A DNA stretch of 64,000 nucleotides from Bosea sp. (in: a-proteobacteria) (GTDB taxonomy: Bacteria; Pseudomonadota; Alphaproteobacteria; Rhizobiales; Beijerinckiaceae), in the NCBI RefSeq assembly GCF_023953965.1, contig NZ_JAMLIX010000001.1, positions 1,550,501 to 1,614,500 of the forward strand. Reading direction: 5' to 3'. The translations under genes and the position numbers were made by a program. Positions 55,964 through 64,000 of this stretch are shown piece by piece; position 1 is the first letter of the stretch, and each line of letters opens with the position of its first letter. The notes beneath the pieces were generated by a model. The model worked only from the letters and a program-made list of their open reading frames with translations. It did no database searches and was not told where the DNA came from.

Positions 55964-57433
55964 TCAGCCCAGGCTCGCCGCCGTCGCCCGCGCGCCCCTG
56001 TCGAAGAGCGCGGCGAGATGCGCCGCGACCGGCCTGGTGAAGCGCTCCTCGCCGGGCAGGTCGCGCCCGAAGATCGCCTCGATGCCGGTGAGGTTCCGCA
56101 TCAGCGCCTCGGCGTTGCGGCCGGCCGCCCCGGCGCGGCGCTGCAATTCCGCCGCCAGCGGATCGCGGACGTCTATGCTCGCGCCCTTTTCATCGATGCC
56201 GGTGACGTAGCGCATCCAGGCGGCGACGCCGAGCGCGAGATGGTCGATCGGGGCCCCTGCCTTCAGCCGGTCGCGGATCGTGCCGAGCAGGCGCTGCGGC
56301 AGCTTCTGCGAGCCGTCCATGGCGATCTGCCAGGTGCGGTGGCGGATCGCCGGGTTCTGGAAGCGGGCGAGCAGGGCCTTGGCGTAATCTGCCAGCGCGA
56401 CACCCTGCGGGGCCGGCACGGTCGGGGCGATCTCGGCCCAGAGGCCGGCGAGGAAGCGGGCGAGGACGGCATCGCCGCTGGCCTCGGCAACCGTCTCGTG
56501 ACCGGCGAGATAGCCGAGATAGGCAAGTGAGGAATGCGCCCCGTTCAGCATCCGAAGCTTCATGAACTCGAAGGGCGCGACCTCGCTGACCATCTGCGCG
56601 CCGACCTGATCCCATGCCGGGCGGCCGGCCGCGAAGACATCCTCGATCGCCCATTGCCGGAAGGGCTCGCCGATCACCGGGGCTGAATCGTCGAGGCCGA
56701 TGAGCGTCGCGACCTCGGCGATGTCGGCCTCGGTCGTCGCCGGGACGATGCGGTCGACCATGGTCGCCGGGAAGGCGCCGTTGGCCTCGATCCAGGAGGA
56801 CAGCCTGTCGTCGGAGAGCGCCGCGAAATCGCAGGCGAGGCCGCGCAGCACATGGCCGTTCGCGGGCAGGTTGTCGCAGCAGAGCGCGGTGAAGGGGCCA
56901 AGCCCCTCCTTGCGCCTGAGCCTGAGGCCGGCGACGAGGATGCCCACCGCCGAGCGCGGCGCGTCCGGCTTCTCGAGGTCGTGGCGGATGTCGGGATGGG
57001 CGGGATCGAGCCGGCCGGTCGCCGGATCGTGGCAATAGCCCTTCTCGGTGACGGTGAGCGAGACGATCCGGGTTTCCGGCGCGATCAGCCGCTTCAGCAA
57101 GGCGACCGGGTCCTCCGGGGCGACGAGAACGTCGAGCACCGCGCCGATGACGCGCAGGCCCGGTCCTTCGGGCGCGCGCTTCAGCAGGGTGTAGAGCCCG
57201 TCCTGGGGTTTGAGCCGGTCGCGCTGGTCGGGGCGCTTGAGGCTGGCGCCGAGGATGCCCCAGGCGTCGAAGCGCCGCTCCAGCGCGTCCTCGGTGTATT
57301 CGGCGAGATGGGCGCGGGCGAAGGCGCCGAGGCCGAGATGAACGATGCCGGGCGCGAGCCGCGCGCGGTCATAGGCCGGACGGCGGACGCTCTGCGGCAG
57401 CCTGGCGAGGGTCGAGGCGCAAAGGCGGGTCAT
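55964..57433 (-). CDS. Mannitol/fructuronate dehydrogenase family oxidoreductase
   Basis: 489 residues from the ATG at 57433 (MTRLCASTLARLPQSVRRP), overlapping the uxaC stop as ATGA. It belongs to the polyol-specific long-chain dehydrogenases: N-terminal IVHLGLGAFARAH nucleotide site and the catalytic KLRMLNGAHSSLAYLG (Lys, Asn, His). Being coupled to uxaC, fructuronate reductase (UxuB: D-fructuronate to D-mannonate) is the most likely activity. Mannitol dehydrogenase is an alternative. Confidence 0.88.
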   Translation of the reverse strand: MTRLCASTLARLPQSVRRPAYDRARLAPGIVHLGLGAFARAHLAEYTEDALERRFDAWGILGASLKRPDQRDRLKPQDGLYTLLKRAPEGPGLRVIGAVLDVLVAPEDPVALLKRLIAPETRIVSLTVTEKGYCHDPATGRLDPAHPDIRHDLEKPDAPRSAVGILVAGLRLRRKEGLGPFTALCCDNLPANGHVLRGLACDFAALSDDRLSSWIEANGAFPATMVDRIVPATTEADIAEVATLIGLDDSAPVIGEPFRQWAIEDVFAAGRPAWDQVGAQMVSEVAPFEFMKLRMLNGAHSSLAYLGYLAGHETVAEASGDAVLARFLAGLWAEIAPTVPAPQGVALADYAKALLARFQNPAIRHRTWQIAMDGSQKLPQRLLGTIRDRLKAGAPIDHLALGVAAWMRYVTGIDEKGASIDVRDPLAAELQRRAGAAGRNAEALMRNLTGIEAIFGRDLPGEERFTRPVAAHLAALFDRGARATAASLG

Positions 57434-58833
57434 AGCTTGTAGGCCTCCTTGGCGAGGCGATAGGCGAGGTCGTGCGCGACGTCCGCCGCCTCGTCCTCGT
57501 CGAGCCGGTGCTCGGCGACGAGCTTGGCGAGATAGGCGCAGTCGACGCGCCGGGCGAGATCGTGGCGGGCGGGGATCGAGAGATAGGCGCGGGTGTCGTC
57601 GTTGAAGCCGACAGTGTTGTAGAAGCCGGCCGTCTCGGTGGTGAGCTCGCGGAAGCGCAGCATCGCCTCGGGCGCATCGAGGAACCACCAGCCCGGCCCG
57701 AGCCTCAGCGCCGGGTAATGACCGGCGAGCGGGGCGAGCTCGCGCGAATAGGCGGTCTCGTCCAGGGTGAAGGCGATGACGGTGAGGTTGCGCTCATTGC
57801 CGAGGGCGTCGAGCAGCGGCTTCAGCGCCTCGACGTAACTGGTCCCGGTCGGTATGTCGGCGCCCATGTCGCGGCCGAAGGCGGCGAAGAGCGCGGGGTT
57901 GTGGTTGCGCCAGGAGCCGGGATGGATCTGCAGGACGAGCCCGTCGTCGAGGCTCATCTTCGCCATCTCGGTCAGCATCTGGCCGCGGAACAATTCGGCG
58001 TCCTTGGCCGAGACCTTGCCCTTGAGGATCCTGGCGTAGAGCTTCTCGGCTTCTGCATCCGAGAGGTTGGCGGTGCGCGCGGTCGGGTGGCCATGATCGG
58101 AGGAGGTGGCGCCGCGCGCCTTGAAATAGGCGCGCCGCTTCCGATGGGCGGAAAGATAGCCGGCCCAGGTCCCGATATCCTCGCCGGTCAGCGCGCCGAG
58201 CTGTTCGAGATTCTCGGCAAAGCCCTCGAACTCCGGATCGACCACGCCGTCGGGGCGATAGGCGGTGACGACCCTGCCGCCCCAGCCGGAATCGCGGATC
58301 ATGTCGTGCCATTTGAGATCGTCGAGCGCGCCCTCGGTCGTGCTGATCGCCTTGATCCGGAAGCGCTCGAACAGGGCGCGGGGGCGCAATTCCGGCTCCT
58401 CGAGCTTGGCTGCGATCCGGTCGTAGATCCGGTCGGCGTTCTCGGCATTCAGCCGCTCGTTGACGCCGAATATGGTCGAGGCCGCGTGCTCGAACCACAG
58501 CCTGGTCGGCGTGCCGCGGAAGAGATGCCACCGGCTGGCGAAGAGCCGCCAGATCCTGCGCGGATCGGTCTCTACGGGAGCGCCGTCCTTGCGCGGAATG
58601 CCGAGCTCCTCGAGCCCGATCCCTTGCGAATAGAGCATGCGGAAGATGTAGTGGTCCGGCTTGACGAAGAGGGTGGCCGGATCGGGGAAGGGCTCGTTCT
58701 GCGCATACCAGCGCGGATCGGTGTGGCCGTGCGGAGAGATGATCGGCAGGTCGCGCACCCTGGCGAAGAGCCGCCGCGCGATGCCGCGCGTCACCGGATC
58801 GGCGGGGAAGAGGCGATCGTCGTTGAGCAGCAT
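57430..58833 (-). CDS. uxaC: Glucuronate/uronate isomerase
   Basis: 467 residues from the ATG at 58833 (MLLNDDRLFPADP), because GGAG lies six bases before it; the ATGs at 58839 and 58845 have no usable spacing. Interconverts glucuronate and fructuronate. Amidohydrolase-type metal motif ISPHGHTDP (His-x-His) near the N-terminus, and DTRAYLSIPARHDLARR near the C-terminus, are family features. It is followed by the dehydrogenase gene; together they form the first two steps of glucuronate catabolism. Confidence 0.95.
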   Translation of the reverse strand: MLLNDDRLFPADPVTRGIARRLFARVRDLPIISPHGHTDPRWYAQNEPFPDPATLFVKPDHYIFRMLYSQGIGLEELGIPRKDGAPVETDPRRIWRLFASRWHLFRGTPTRLWFEHAASTIFGVNERLNAENADRIYDRIAAKLEEPELRPRALFERFRIKAISTTEGALDDLKWHDMIRDSGWGGRVVTAYRPDGVVDPEFEGFAENLEQLGALTGEDIGTWAGYLSAHRKRRAYFKARGATSSDHGHPTARTANLSDAEAEKLYARILKGKVSAKDAELFRGQMLTEMAKMSLDDGLVLQIHPGSWRNHNPALFAAFGRDMGADIPTGTSYVEALKPLLDALGNERNLTVIAFTLDETAYSRELAPLAGHYPALRLGPGWWFLDAPEAMLRFRELTTETAGFYNTVGFNDDTRAYLSIPARHDLARRVDCAYLAKLVAEHRLDEDEAADVAHDLAYRLAKEAYKL

Positions 58834-59023
58834 GGGCATCTCCATCGGTCGACGATCTCTAGAACCGCGCAGGGCAGGGGTCAATCATCTGGTATACTAG
58901 TGTGCAGGAGGTCGCTGCGTGCCGCCGTGGGACGGCGAGAGAGCGGGGGCTGGAACGGTCTCTTAACCCTGCCGGGCTAGGAGTTGGGCTCAGGTTAACG
59001 AAGCGTCGTGTTCGCCTAAGCCC

Positions 59024-61402
59024 ATGCATAAACTGGATCGCCACCGCCGCGCGAACGCCGTCGCTTCCGAGGATCATCGCCTCGCCGCCCCGCCGGGCGA
59101 GCCGGCCGAGCTCTGGCCGACCTATGTCAGGCCCTCCCGCGCCGCAGAGGCGCAGCGCAGGCTTTCGCAGGCCGAAAGCGAGCTTGCTGCGGTTGCCAGC
59201 CGCGTCCGCTACTGGCGCACGCCGGATCATCTGATCCGGCAGGTCTGGGGAACGCCCGCTGCCGTTCCGACGGTCGAGGAGCCGGTCCCCGCCGAGGCGC
59301 CGCTCGACGATGCCGAGGCCTGCGGCGAGATGGCCTGCGAAGCGCCGGCGGAGGTTTTCGCCGCCCCGGAACAGGTGGCGGCGACCGCGCTCGATTTCAT
59401 CTCCGATCACGCCTTCTGGGAATGCGTGCCCGCGGCCGAGCGCGACGATTCCGGGTTCGAGATCGGCACCGCCGCGCCGCCGGTGGCGGCCACCTTCGCC
59501 ATTTTCGAAGAGCCGGCGCCCGCCTTGCCCGAAGCGAGCTTGCCCGAGGCCGCGTCGCCTGCGGTTTCGGCCGCGGTCGCGCCGCCCGCCTGGCCGGGGC
59601 CCGGCTGGGGGCAGGGCTATCGGGTGAGCGTCCGGATCGCGGCGCCGGCCTGGCGCGAGCCGGTGGCCGAAACGTGCCCGGTCGAGGACGAGCCGCCCGT
59701 TCCGGACGAGCCGGTGGCGACGGTCAAGCAGGGCGTGCCGCTGGCGCGCAGCACGCGGCCTCCGGTCGTGCCTGAGCCCGTCATGGCCGAGCCCGAGCCC
59801 GTCCCGGCGGAGCCCGCCCCCTTCAGGGCCGCGCCCCGCCTCGTCACGCTGCCCGTGGCGCAGGACCCCGGCTTCCAGTTGCCGCCGATCGAATTCCTGG
59901 CCGAGCCGCCCCAAGCGCAGGGCGAGGCGATGCCGGTCGAGACCCTGCAGCAGAATGCCGGCCTGCTCGAAGGCGTGCTCGAGGACTTCAATATCAGGGG
60001 CGAGATCGTCCAGGCCTGCCCCGGCCCTGTTGTGACGCTTTACGAGCTGGAGCCTGCGCCTGGGACGAAGAGTTCGCGTGTGATCTCGTTGGCGGACGAC
60101 ATCGCGCGGTCGATGAGCGCGGTCTCGGCGCGGGTGGCTGTGGTTCAGGGCAAGAACGCCATCGGCATCGAACTGCCCAACGCACGGCGCGAGACCGTCT
60201 TCCTGCGCGAGCTCCTCGCCAGCCAGGACTTCGAGACCACCCGCCACAAGCTTGCGCTCTGCCTCGGCAAGACCATCGGCGGCGAGCCCGTCATCGCAGA
60301 CCTCGCCCGCATGCCCCACCTCCTCGTCGCCGGCACCACCGGTTCGGGCAAGTCCGTCGCCATCAACACCATGATCCTGTCGATCCTCTACCGGCTCAAG
60401 CCCGAGGAATGCCGCCTGATCATGGTCGACCCCAAGATGCTCGAACTCTCCGTCTATGACGGCATCCCGCATCTGCTCACCCCCGTCGTCACCGATCCCA
60501 AGAAGGCCGTCGTCGCCCTCAAATGGGCCGTGCGCGAGATGGAGGAGCGCTACAAGAAGATGTCGAAGCTCTCGGTGCGCAACATCGACGGCTTCAATGC
60601 CCGCGTCCAGGAGGCGAAAGCCGCCGGAGAGGTCATCACCCGCACCGTCCAGACCGGCTTCGACAGGCACTCGGGCGAGGCGATCTACGAAGACGAGGTC
60701 ATGGACCTCGAGCCTCTGCCCTATATCGTCGTCATCGTCGACGAGATGGCCGACCTGATGATGGTCGCCGGCAAGGAGATCGAGGGCACGATCCAGAGGC
60801 TCGCCCAGATGGCGCGCGCCGCCGGCATCCATGTCGTGCTGGCGACGCAGCGCCCCTCGGTCGACGTCATCACCGGCACGATCAAGGCGAACTTCCCGAC
60901 CCGCATCTCCTTCCAGGTGACGAGCAAGATCGACTCGCGCACCATCCTCGGCGAGATGGGCGCCGAGCAGCTGCTCGGCCAGGGCGACATGCTCTACATG
61001 GCCGGCGGCGGGCGCATCACCCGCGTCCACGGGCCCTTCGTCTCCGACGCAGAGGTCGAGAAGGTCGTGGCTCACCTCAAGACGCAAGGCCGGCCGCAAT
61101 ACCTCGACGCCGTCACCTGCGAGGACGAGGACGGCGCCGACGACGAGGGCGGCGCGGTCTTCGACAAGACCGGCATGGGCGCCTGCGACTCGGACGACCC
61201 TTACGAGCAGGCCGTCGCCGTCGTGCTGCGCGACCGCAAGGCCTCGACATCCTACATCCAGCGCCGCCTCCAGATCGGCTACAACCGCGCCGCCTCCATC
61301 ATGGAGCGCATGGAGAACGAGGGTATCGTCGGGCCAGCTAACCACGCAGGCAAACGCGAGATCCTCAGGGATGGCGGTCCCTTGCGCGACGACGAGGATT
61401 GA
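59024..61402 (+). CDS. ftsK: FtsK/SpoIIIE-type DNA translocase lacking membrane segments
   Basis: 792 residues. The C-terminal motor is complete: alpha domain from about residue 305, Walker A GTTGSGKS (437-444), Walker B VVIVDEMADLMM, LATQRPSVDVITGTIKANFP, and the gamma DNA-recognition domain (YIQRRLQIGYNRAASIMERM). The N-terminal ~300 residues are Pro/Ala/Glu-rich with no hydrophobic helix, whereas classical FtsK has four. Such short forms occur in this order beside a membrane-bound paralogue. It may pump DNA during chromosome dimer resolution or segregation without septal anchoring. Codon choice changes abruptly inside the gene near 60030-60150. Confidence 0.92.
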   Translation: MHKLDRHRRANAVASEDHRLAAPPGEPAELWPTYVRPSRAAEAQRRLSQAESELAAVASRVRYWRTPDHLIRQVWGTPAAVPTVEEPVPAEAPLDDAEACGEMACEAPAEVFAAPEQVAATALDFISDHAFWECVPAAERDDSGFEIGTAAPPVAATFAIFEEPAPALPEASLPEAASPAVSAAVAPPAWPGPGWGQGYRVSVRIAAPAWREPVAETCPVEDEPPVPDEPVATVKQGVPLARSTRPPVVPEPVMAEPEPVPAEPAPFRAAPRLVTLPVAQDPGFQLPPIEFLAEPPQAQGEAMPVETLQQNAGLLEGVLEDFNIRGEIVQACPGPVVTLYELEPAPGTKSSRVISLADDIARSMSAVSARVAVVQGKNAIGIELPNARRETVFLRELLASQDFETTRHKLALCLGKTIGGEPVIADLARMPHLLVAGTTGSGKSVAINTMILSILYRLKPEECRLIMVDPKMLELSVYDGIPHLLTPVVTDPKKAVVALKWAVREMEERYKKMSKLSVRNIDGFNARVQEAKAAGEVITRTVQTGFDRHSGEAIYEDEVMDLEPLPYIVVIVDEMADLMMVAGKEIEGTIQRLAQMARAAGIHVVLATQRPSVDVITGTIKANFPTRISFQVTSKIDSRTILGEMGAEQLLGQGDMLYMAGGGRITRVHGPFVSDAEVEKVVAHLKTQGRPQYLDAVTCEDEDGADDEGGAVFDKTGMGACDSDDPYEQAVAVVLRDRKASTSYIQRRLQIGYNRAASIMERMENEGIVGPANHAGKREILRDGGPLRDDED

Positions 61403-61474
61403 GCGGCGGCCGGGCGCTCAACCCGTCAGAACAGGAACCCCTGAAATCTCTCTCCCGCCGGCTGAGGATCCGCA

Positions 61475-61504
61475 TTGACGCGCCGCTGATCTAAATTATA
61501 TAGA
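61475..61504 (+). promoter_or_regulatory. Promoter of the marR-emrAB operon
   Basis: TTGACG (-35, 61475-61480), 18-base spacer, TATAGA (-10, 61499-61504). Transcription should begin near 61510-61512, so the ATG at 61504 cannot be the start codon. The -10 is overlapped by the palindrome at 61489-61505. Confidence 0.72.
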
Positions 61505-61505
61505 T
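61489..61505. promoter_or_regulatory. Palindrome over the -10, probable MarR operator
   Basis: ATCTA (61489-61493) and TAGAT (61501-61505) flank a seven-base AT centre. A dimeric MarR regulator bound here would block RNA polymerase, giving autorepression of the efflux operon. Confidence 0.65.
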
Positions 61506-61518
61506 GCTTATGATCAGC

Positions 61519-61989
61519 ATGCCTAAGGCTCCGCCCCCGACCGTGGGATTCCTGCTGCACGACGTCGCGCGCCTGTTGCGCAAGCGCTTCGAGCAGCATG
61601 CGCGCGATTCCGGGCTGACCCGCTCGCAATGGCAGGTGCTCGCCTATCTCGACCAGAATGCCGGCATCCAGCAGGGCGCGCTCGCCGAGCTGATGGATGT
61701 CGAGCCGATCACGGTGGGGCGCATCCTCGACAAGCTCGAAGGCTGCGGCCTGGCCGAGCGCCGGGCGCACGCCACCGACAGGCGCATCTGGCAGCTCTAC
61801 CTGACCGCCAAGGCCCAGCCGAAGCTCAAGGAAATCCGCGCCATCGCCGAGATCACGCGGGCGGAGGCCTTCGGCGCGATTCCCCCGGCCGAGCGCGAGC
61901 AGCTTCTCGCGACGCTGGGGCAGATGAAAACGAATCTCACAGCCGCCTGCCAGAAGCCGGTGGCCGAAAGGCGGGTCCGCAATGGATGA
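61519..61989 (+). CDS. MarR-family transcriptional regulator
   Basis: 156 residues from the ATG at 61519 (MPKAPPPTVGFLLHDVARLL); the upstream ATG at 61504 overlaps the promoter -10, and 61510 would be leaderless. The winged helix-turn-helix is seen in SGLTRSQWQVLAYLDQNAGI and LAELMDVEPITVGRILDKLE, with the wing ERRAHATDRRIWQLYLT. It overlaps emrA by eight bases, so it probably represses its own operon and is released by an exported compound. Confidence 0.94.
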   Translation: MPKAPPPTVGFLLHDVARLLRKRFEQHARDSGLTRSQWQVLAYLDQNAGIQQGALAELMDVEPITVGRILDKLEGCGLAERRAHATDRRIWQLYLTAKAQPKLKEIRAIAEITRAEAFGAIPPAEREQLLATLGQMKTNLTAACQKPVAERRVRNG

Positions 61990-63232
61990 CGCAGCCAGGA
62001 ACACGGAATCGGCCGCCCGCCGGGAGGCGGGGCCCGGCTCCGCGGGCGGCGGGGCGGAGATCCGGCCGTTCGAGCCCAAGACCTCGCCCCGGGGCGGGGC
62101 GGTGGCGAAGGAAGGACCGGATGCCAAGGCCGATATCCCCGCGCCGGCTGCGCCCGCCGCCAAGCGGCGGCCTCGGCGCGACCGGACGCGCCGGCTGCTC
62201 TTTTCGCTCATGCCGATCGCGCTGATCGCCGGCGGCTATACTTACGTCACCGGCGGGCAGGTGATGACGACAGACAATGCCTATGTGCAGGCCGATATCC
62301 TGGGCATCTCGACCGATGTCGCCGGCGTCGTCGGCGAGATCGACGTCCGCGACAACCAGGAGGTGAAGGCCGGCGACGTGCTGTTTCGCCTGGACGACAG
62401 GCCGTTCCGCTTCGCGCTGGAGCGGGCCGATGCCCAGCTCGGCGTGGTCGGCAACGATCTCGAGGCGCTGAAGGCGAGCTACAAGGGCATGCAGGGCCAG
62501 ATCGAGCAGGGCCATACCGACATCGCCTTCTATGAGACTGCCTTCAAGCGCCAGCAGGATCTCGCCACCAAATCGGTCGCCTCGCAGGCGACCTTCGATC
62601 AGGCCAGGCACGATCTCGACGGCGCGCGGCTGAAGCTCGCGCAGCTCGAAAGCCAACTCAGCGGCATCGCCGCGAGCCTCAACGGCAAGCCCGACGCGCC
62701 GGTCGCGGAGCATCCGCGCTACAGGGACGCGGTCGCCGCGCGGGCGGAGGCCGAGCGCCAGCTCGACCATACGACGGTGCGCGCGCCGATGAACGGCATC
62801 GTCACCAACGTGCCCTCGCTGCAGAAGGGCCAGTATCTGGAGGCGGCGACCAGCGCCTTCAGCCTGGTCTCGACCGGGCATGCCTGGATCCAGGCCAATC
62901 CGAAGGAGACCGAGCTCACCTGGGTGAAGCCCGGCCAGACGGCGCGGATCCATGTCGACACCTATCCGGGCGTCGTCTGGACGGGCACGGTCGACAGCAT
63001 CAGCCCGGCCTCGGCGGCGAGCTTTTCGCTCTTGCCGGCGCAGAACACCAGCGGCAACTGGGTCAAGGTCGTGCAGCGCATCGCCATGCGGGTGAAGATC
63101 GACACGCCGGCCGAGGGGCCGCAATTGCGCTCCGGCATGAGCGTGACGCTCGAGATCGACACCGGCCATGCGCGCGGCCTGCCGTCCTTCGTCACCGACA
63201 TCCTCGGCACGAGCAAGGCCGGGAACGGCTAG
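61982..63232 (+). CDS. emrA: EmrA-like membrane fusion protein
   Basis: 416 residues. A Pro/Ala/Gly/Arg-rich cytoplasmic tail of about 75 residues precedes one membrane segment (LLFSLMPIALIAGGYTYVTG). The HlyD/EmrA signature TTDNAYVQADILGISTDVAG follows, then a helical hairpin (residues about 140-230), TTVRAPMNGIVTNVPSLQKG and the beta-barrel. It links the EmrB transporter to an outer-membrane channel, which is not encoded here. Its start lies inside marR. Confidence 0.94.
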   Translation: MDDAARNTESAARREAGPGSAGGGAEIRPFEPKTSPRGGAVAKEGPDAKADIPAPAAPAAKRRPRRDRTRRLLFSLMPIALIAGGYTYVTGGQVMTTDNAYVQADILGISTDVAGVVGEIDVRDNQEVKAGDVLFRLDDRPFRFALERADAQLGVVGNDLEALKASYKGMQGQIEQGHTDIAFYETAFKRQQDLATKSVASQATFDQARHDLDGARLKLAQLESQLSGIAASLNGKPDAPVAEHPRYRDAVAARAEAERQLDHTTVRAPMNGIVTNVPSLQKGQYLEAATSAFSLVSTGHAWIQANPKETELTWVKPGQTARIHVDTYPGVVWTGTVDSISPASAASFSLLPAQNTSGNWVKVVQRIAMRVKIDTPAEGPQLRSGMSVTLEIDTGHARGLPSFVTDILGTSKAGNG

Positions 63233-63243
63233 AGAGGCCCGCC

Positions 63244-64000
63244 ATGGCCCGCGCAGCCGCCACGGCCCCGATCGTCGCCCATCGCGGCGCCATCACCGCC
63301 TGCGTGATCCTGGCGGTGATCATGCAGGCGCTCGACACCACCATCGCCAATGTCGCGCTGCCCTATATCCAGGGCAGCGTCTCGGCCAGCGCCGACCAGG
63401 TCAACTGGGTCCTGACCTCCTATATCGTCGCGGCGGCGATCATGACGCCGCCCTCCGGCTTCCTGGCGGCGCGCTTCGGCCGCAAGCGCGTGCTTTCGGT
63501 CGCGATCATCGGCTTCGTCGTCGCCTCGATCCTGTGCGGGGCGGCGCAGTCGCTGCCGCAGATCGTCGGCTTCAGGCTGCTGCAGGGGATCTTCGGAGCC
63601 TCGCTCGTGCCGCTCTCGCAGAGCATCCTGCTCGACATCTACACGCTGGAGGAGCGCGGCTCCGCCATGGCGATGTTCGGCGTCTCGGTCATGGTCGGGC
63701 CGGTGCTGGGCCCCGTGCTCGGCGGCTGGCTGACCGAGAACCTGTCCTGGCGCTGGGTGTTCTACATCAACCTTCCGCTCGGCATCCTGGCGCTGGCCGG
63801 CGTCTCGATCTTCGTCACCGAGACGAAGGCCGGCACGCTCAACCGGTTCGACTGGATCGGCTTCGGCGCGCTCAGCATCGCGATCGGGGCGCTCCAGCTC
63901 TTCCTCGACCGCGGCGCCCAGCTCGACTGGTTCGATTCCCCGGAGATCCTGATCGAGGCGGCGGTCTGCGCGGCTGCGCTCTACGTCCTTTTGGTGCACA
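63244..64000 (+). CDS. emrB: EmrB-type DHA2 multidrug exporter (truncated by window edge)
   Basis: The first 252 residues are present; the gene continues past the right edge. Helix 1 has LDTTIANVALPYI, helix 2-3 loop FLAARFGRKRV, and motif C GVSVMVGPVLGPVLGGWL, all DHA2 marks. It begins 11 bases after emrA. With EmrA and a TolC it should expel hydrophobic toxins from the membrane. Confidence 0.95.
   Translation, partial: MARAAATAPIVAHRGAITACVILAVIMQALDTTIANVALPYIQGSVSASADQVNWVLTSYIVAAAIMTPPSGFLAARFGRKRVLSVAIIGFVVASILCGAAQSLPQIVGFRLLQGIFGASLVPLSQSILLDIYTLEERGSAMAMFGVSVMVGPVLGPVLGGWLTENLSWRWVFYINLPLGILALAGVSIFVTETKAGTLNRFDWIGFGALSIAIGALQLFLDRGAQLDWFDSPEILIEAAVCAAALYVLLVH

Overview
The window is high-GC DNA from an alphaproteobacterium, almost certainly of the order Hyphomicrobiales (Rhizobiales). 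The evidence is an Irr-type Fur regulator with ICE-like palindromes next to bacterioferritin genes, a RegB/RegA redox pair, MmcB, a class I lysyl-tRNA synthetase, a short FtsK, and intergenic palindromes ending in GTCATTCCGGGG or GTCATTGCGAG. A Bosea-like or Methylobacterium-like genome is my best guess, but the sequence alone cannot prove a genus. No phage, insertion sequence, CRISPR array, rRNA or tRNA gene was seen.

Layout. 1-7.5 kb: a HemD domain fused in frame to a mitofilin-like membrane/coiled-coil region (minus strand, runs off the left edge), divergent from a tsaD-gpsA-small gene-EVE cluster, then acs and an Inh-domain lipoprotein. 7.6-12 kb: GNAT acetyltransferase, a two-domain cold-shock protein with a clear terminator, then an iron module (irr-bfd overlapping, bfr with its own palindrome), a DMT permease and asd. 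13.5-16.8 kb: a membrane protein of unknown function, a Ser/Thr kinase-UspA fusion and a metallophosphoesterase.

17.3-34.2 kb is the most unusual part. A TTG-started gene encodes a 3652-residue exported protein with an N-terminal LEPR motif, a DUF4347 domain with a possible His/Cys dyad, a dozen cadherin/Ig-like modules and C-terminal VCBS modules, two of them nearly identical at DNA level. It is followed by tightly packed genes for a TolC-like lipoprotein, a periplasmic adaptor, a HlyD-like protein with a long cytoplasmic N-terminal domain, and an M50 metallopeptidase fused to a HlyD-like domain. No ABC ATPase and no RTX repeats are present, so this looks like an export/processing locus whose energy source is not encoded beside it.

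34.3-42 kb: a small conserved gene, a secreted caspase-like protein, and a complete branched-chain-amino-acid-type ABC transporter in the order G-F-K-H-M with a palindromic element inside the operon. 42-49.7 kb: isochorismatase-like hydrolase, DHA2 exporter, DUF1269 protein, dapD, cobF, an orphan TRAP substrate-binding protein, a YgjP-type metallopeptidase and an intracellular PHB depolymerase. 49.8-58.8 kb: regB/regA, mmcB, a threonine dehydratase-like gene coupled to lysK, a family-3 solute-binding protein, and a uronate pair (uxaC plus a polyol/fructuronate dehydrogenase). 59-64 kb: an FtsK translocase lacking membrane segments, then a marR-emrA-emrB efflux operon whose last gene runs off the right edge.
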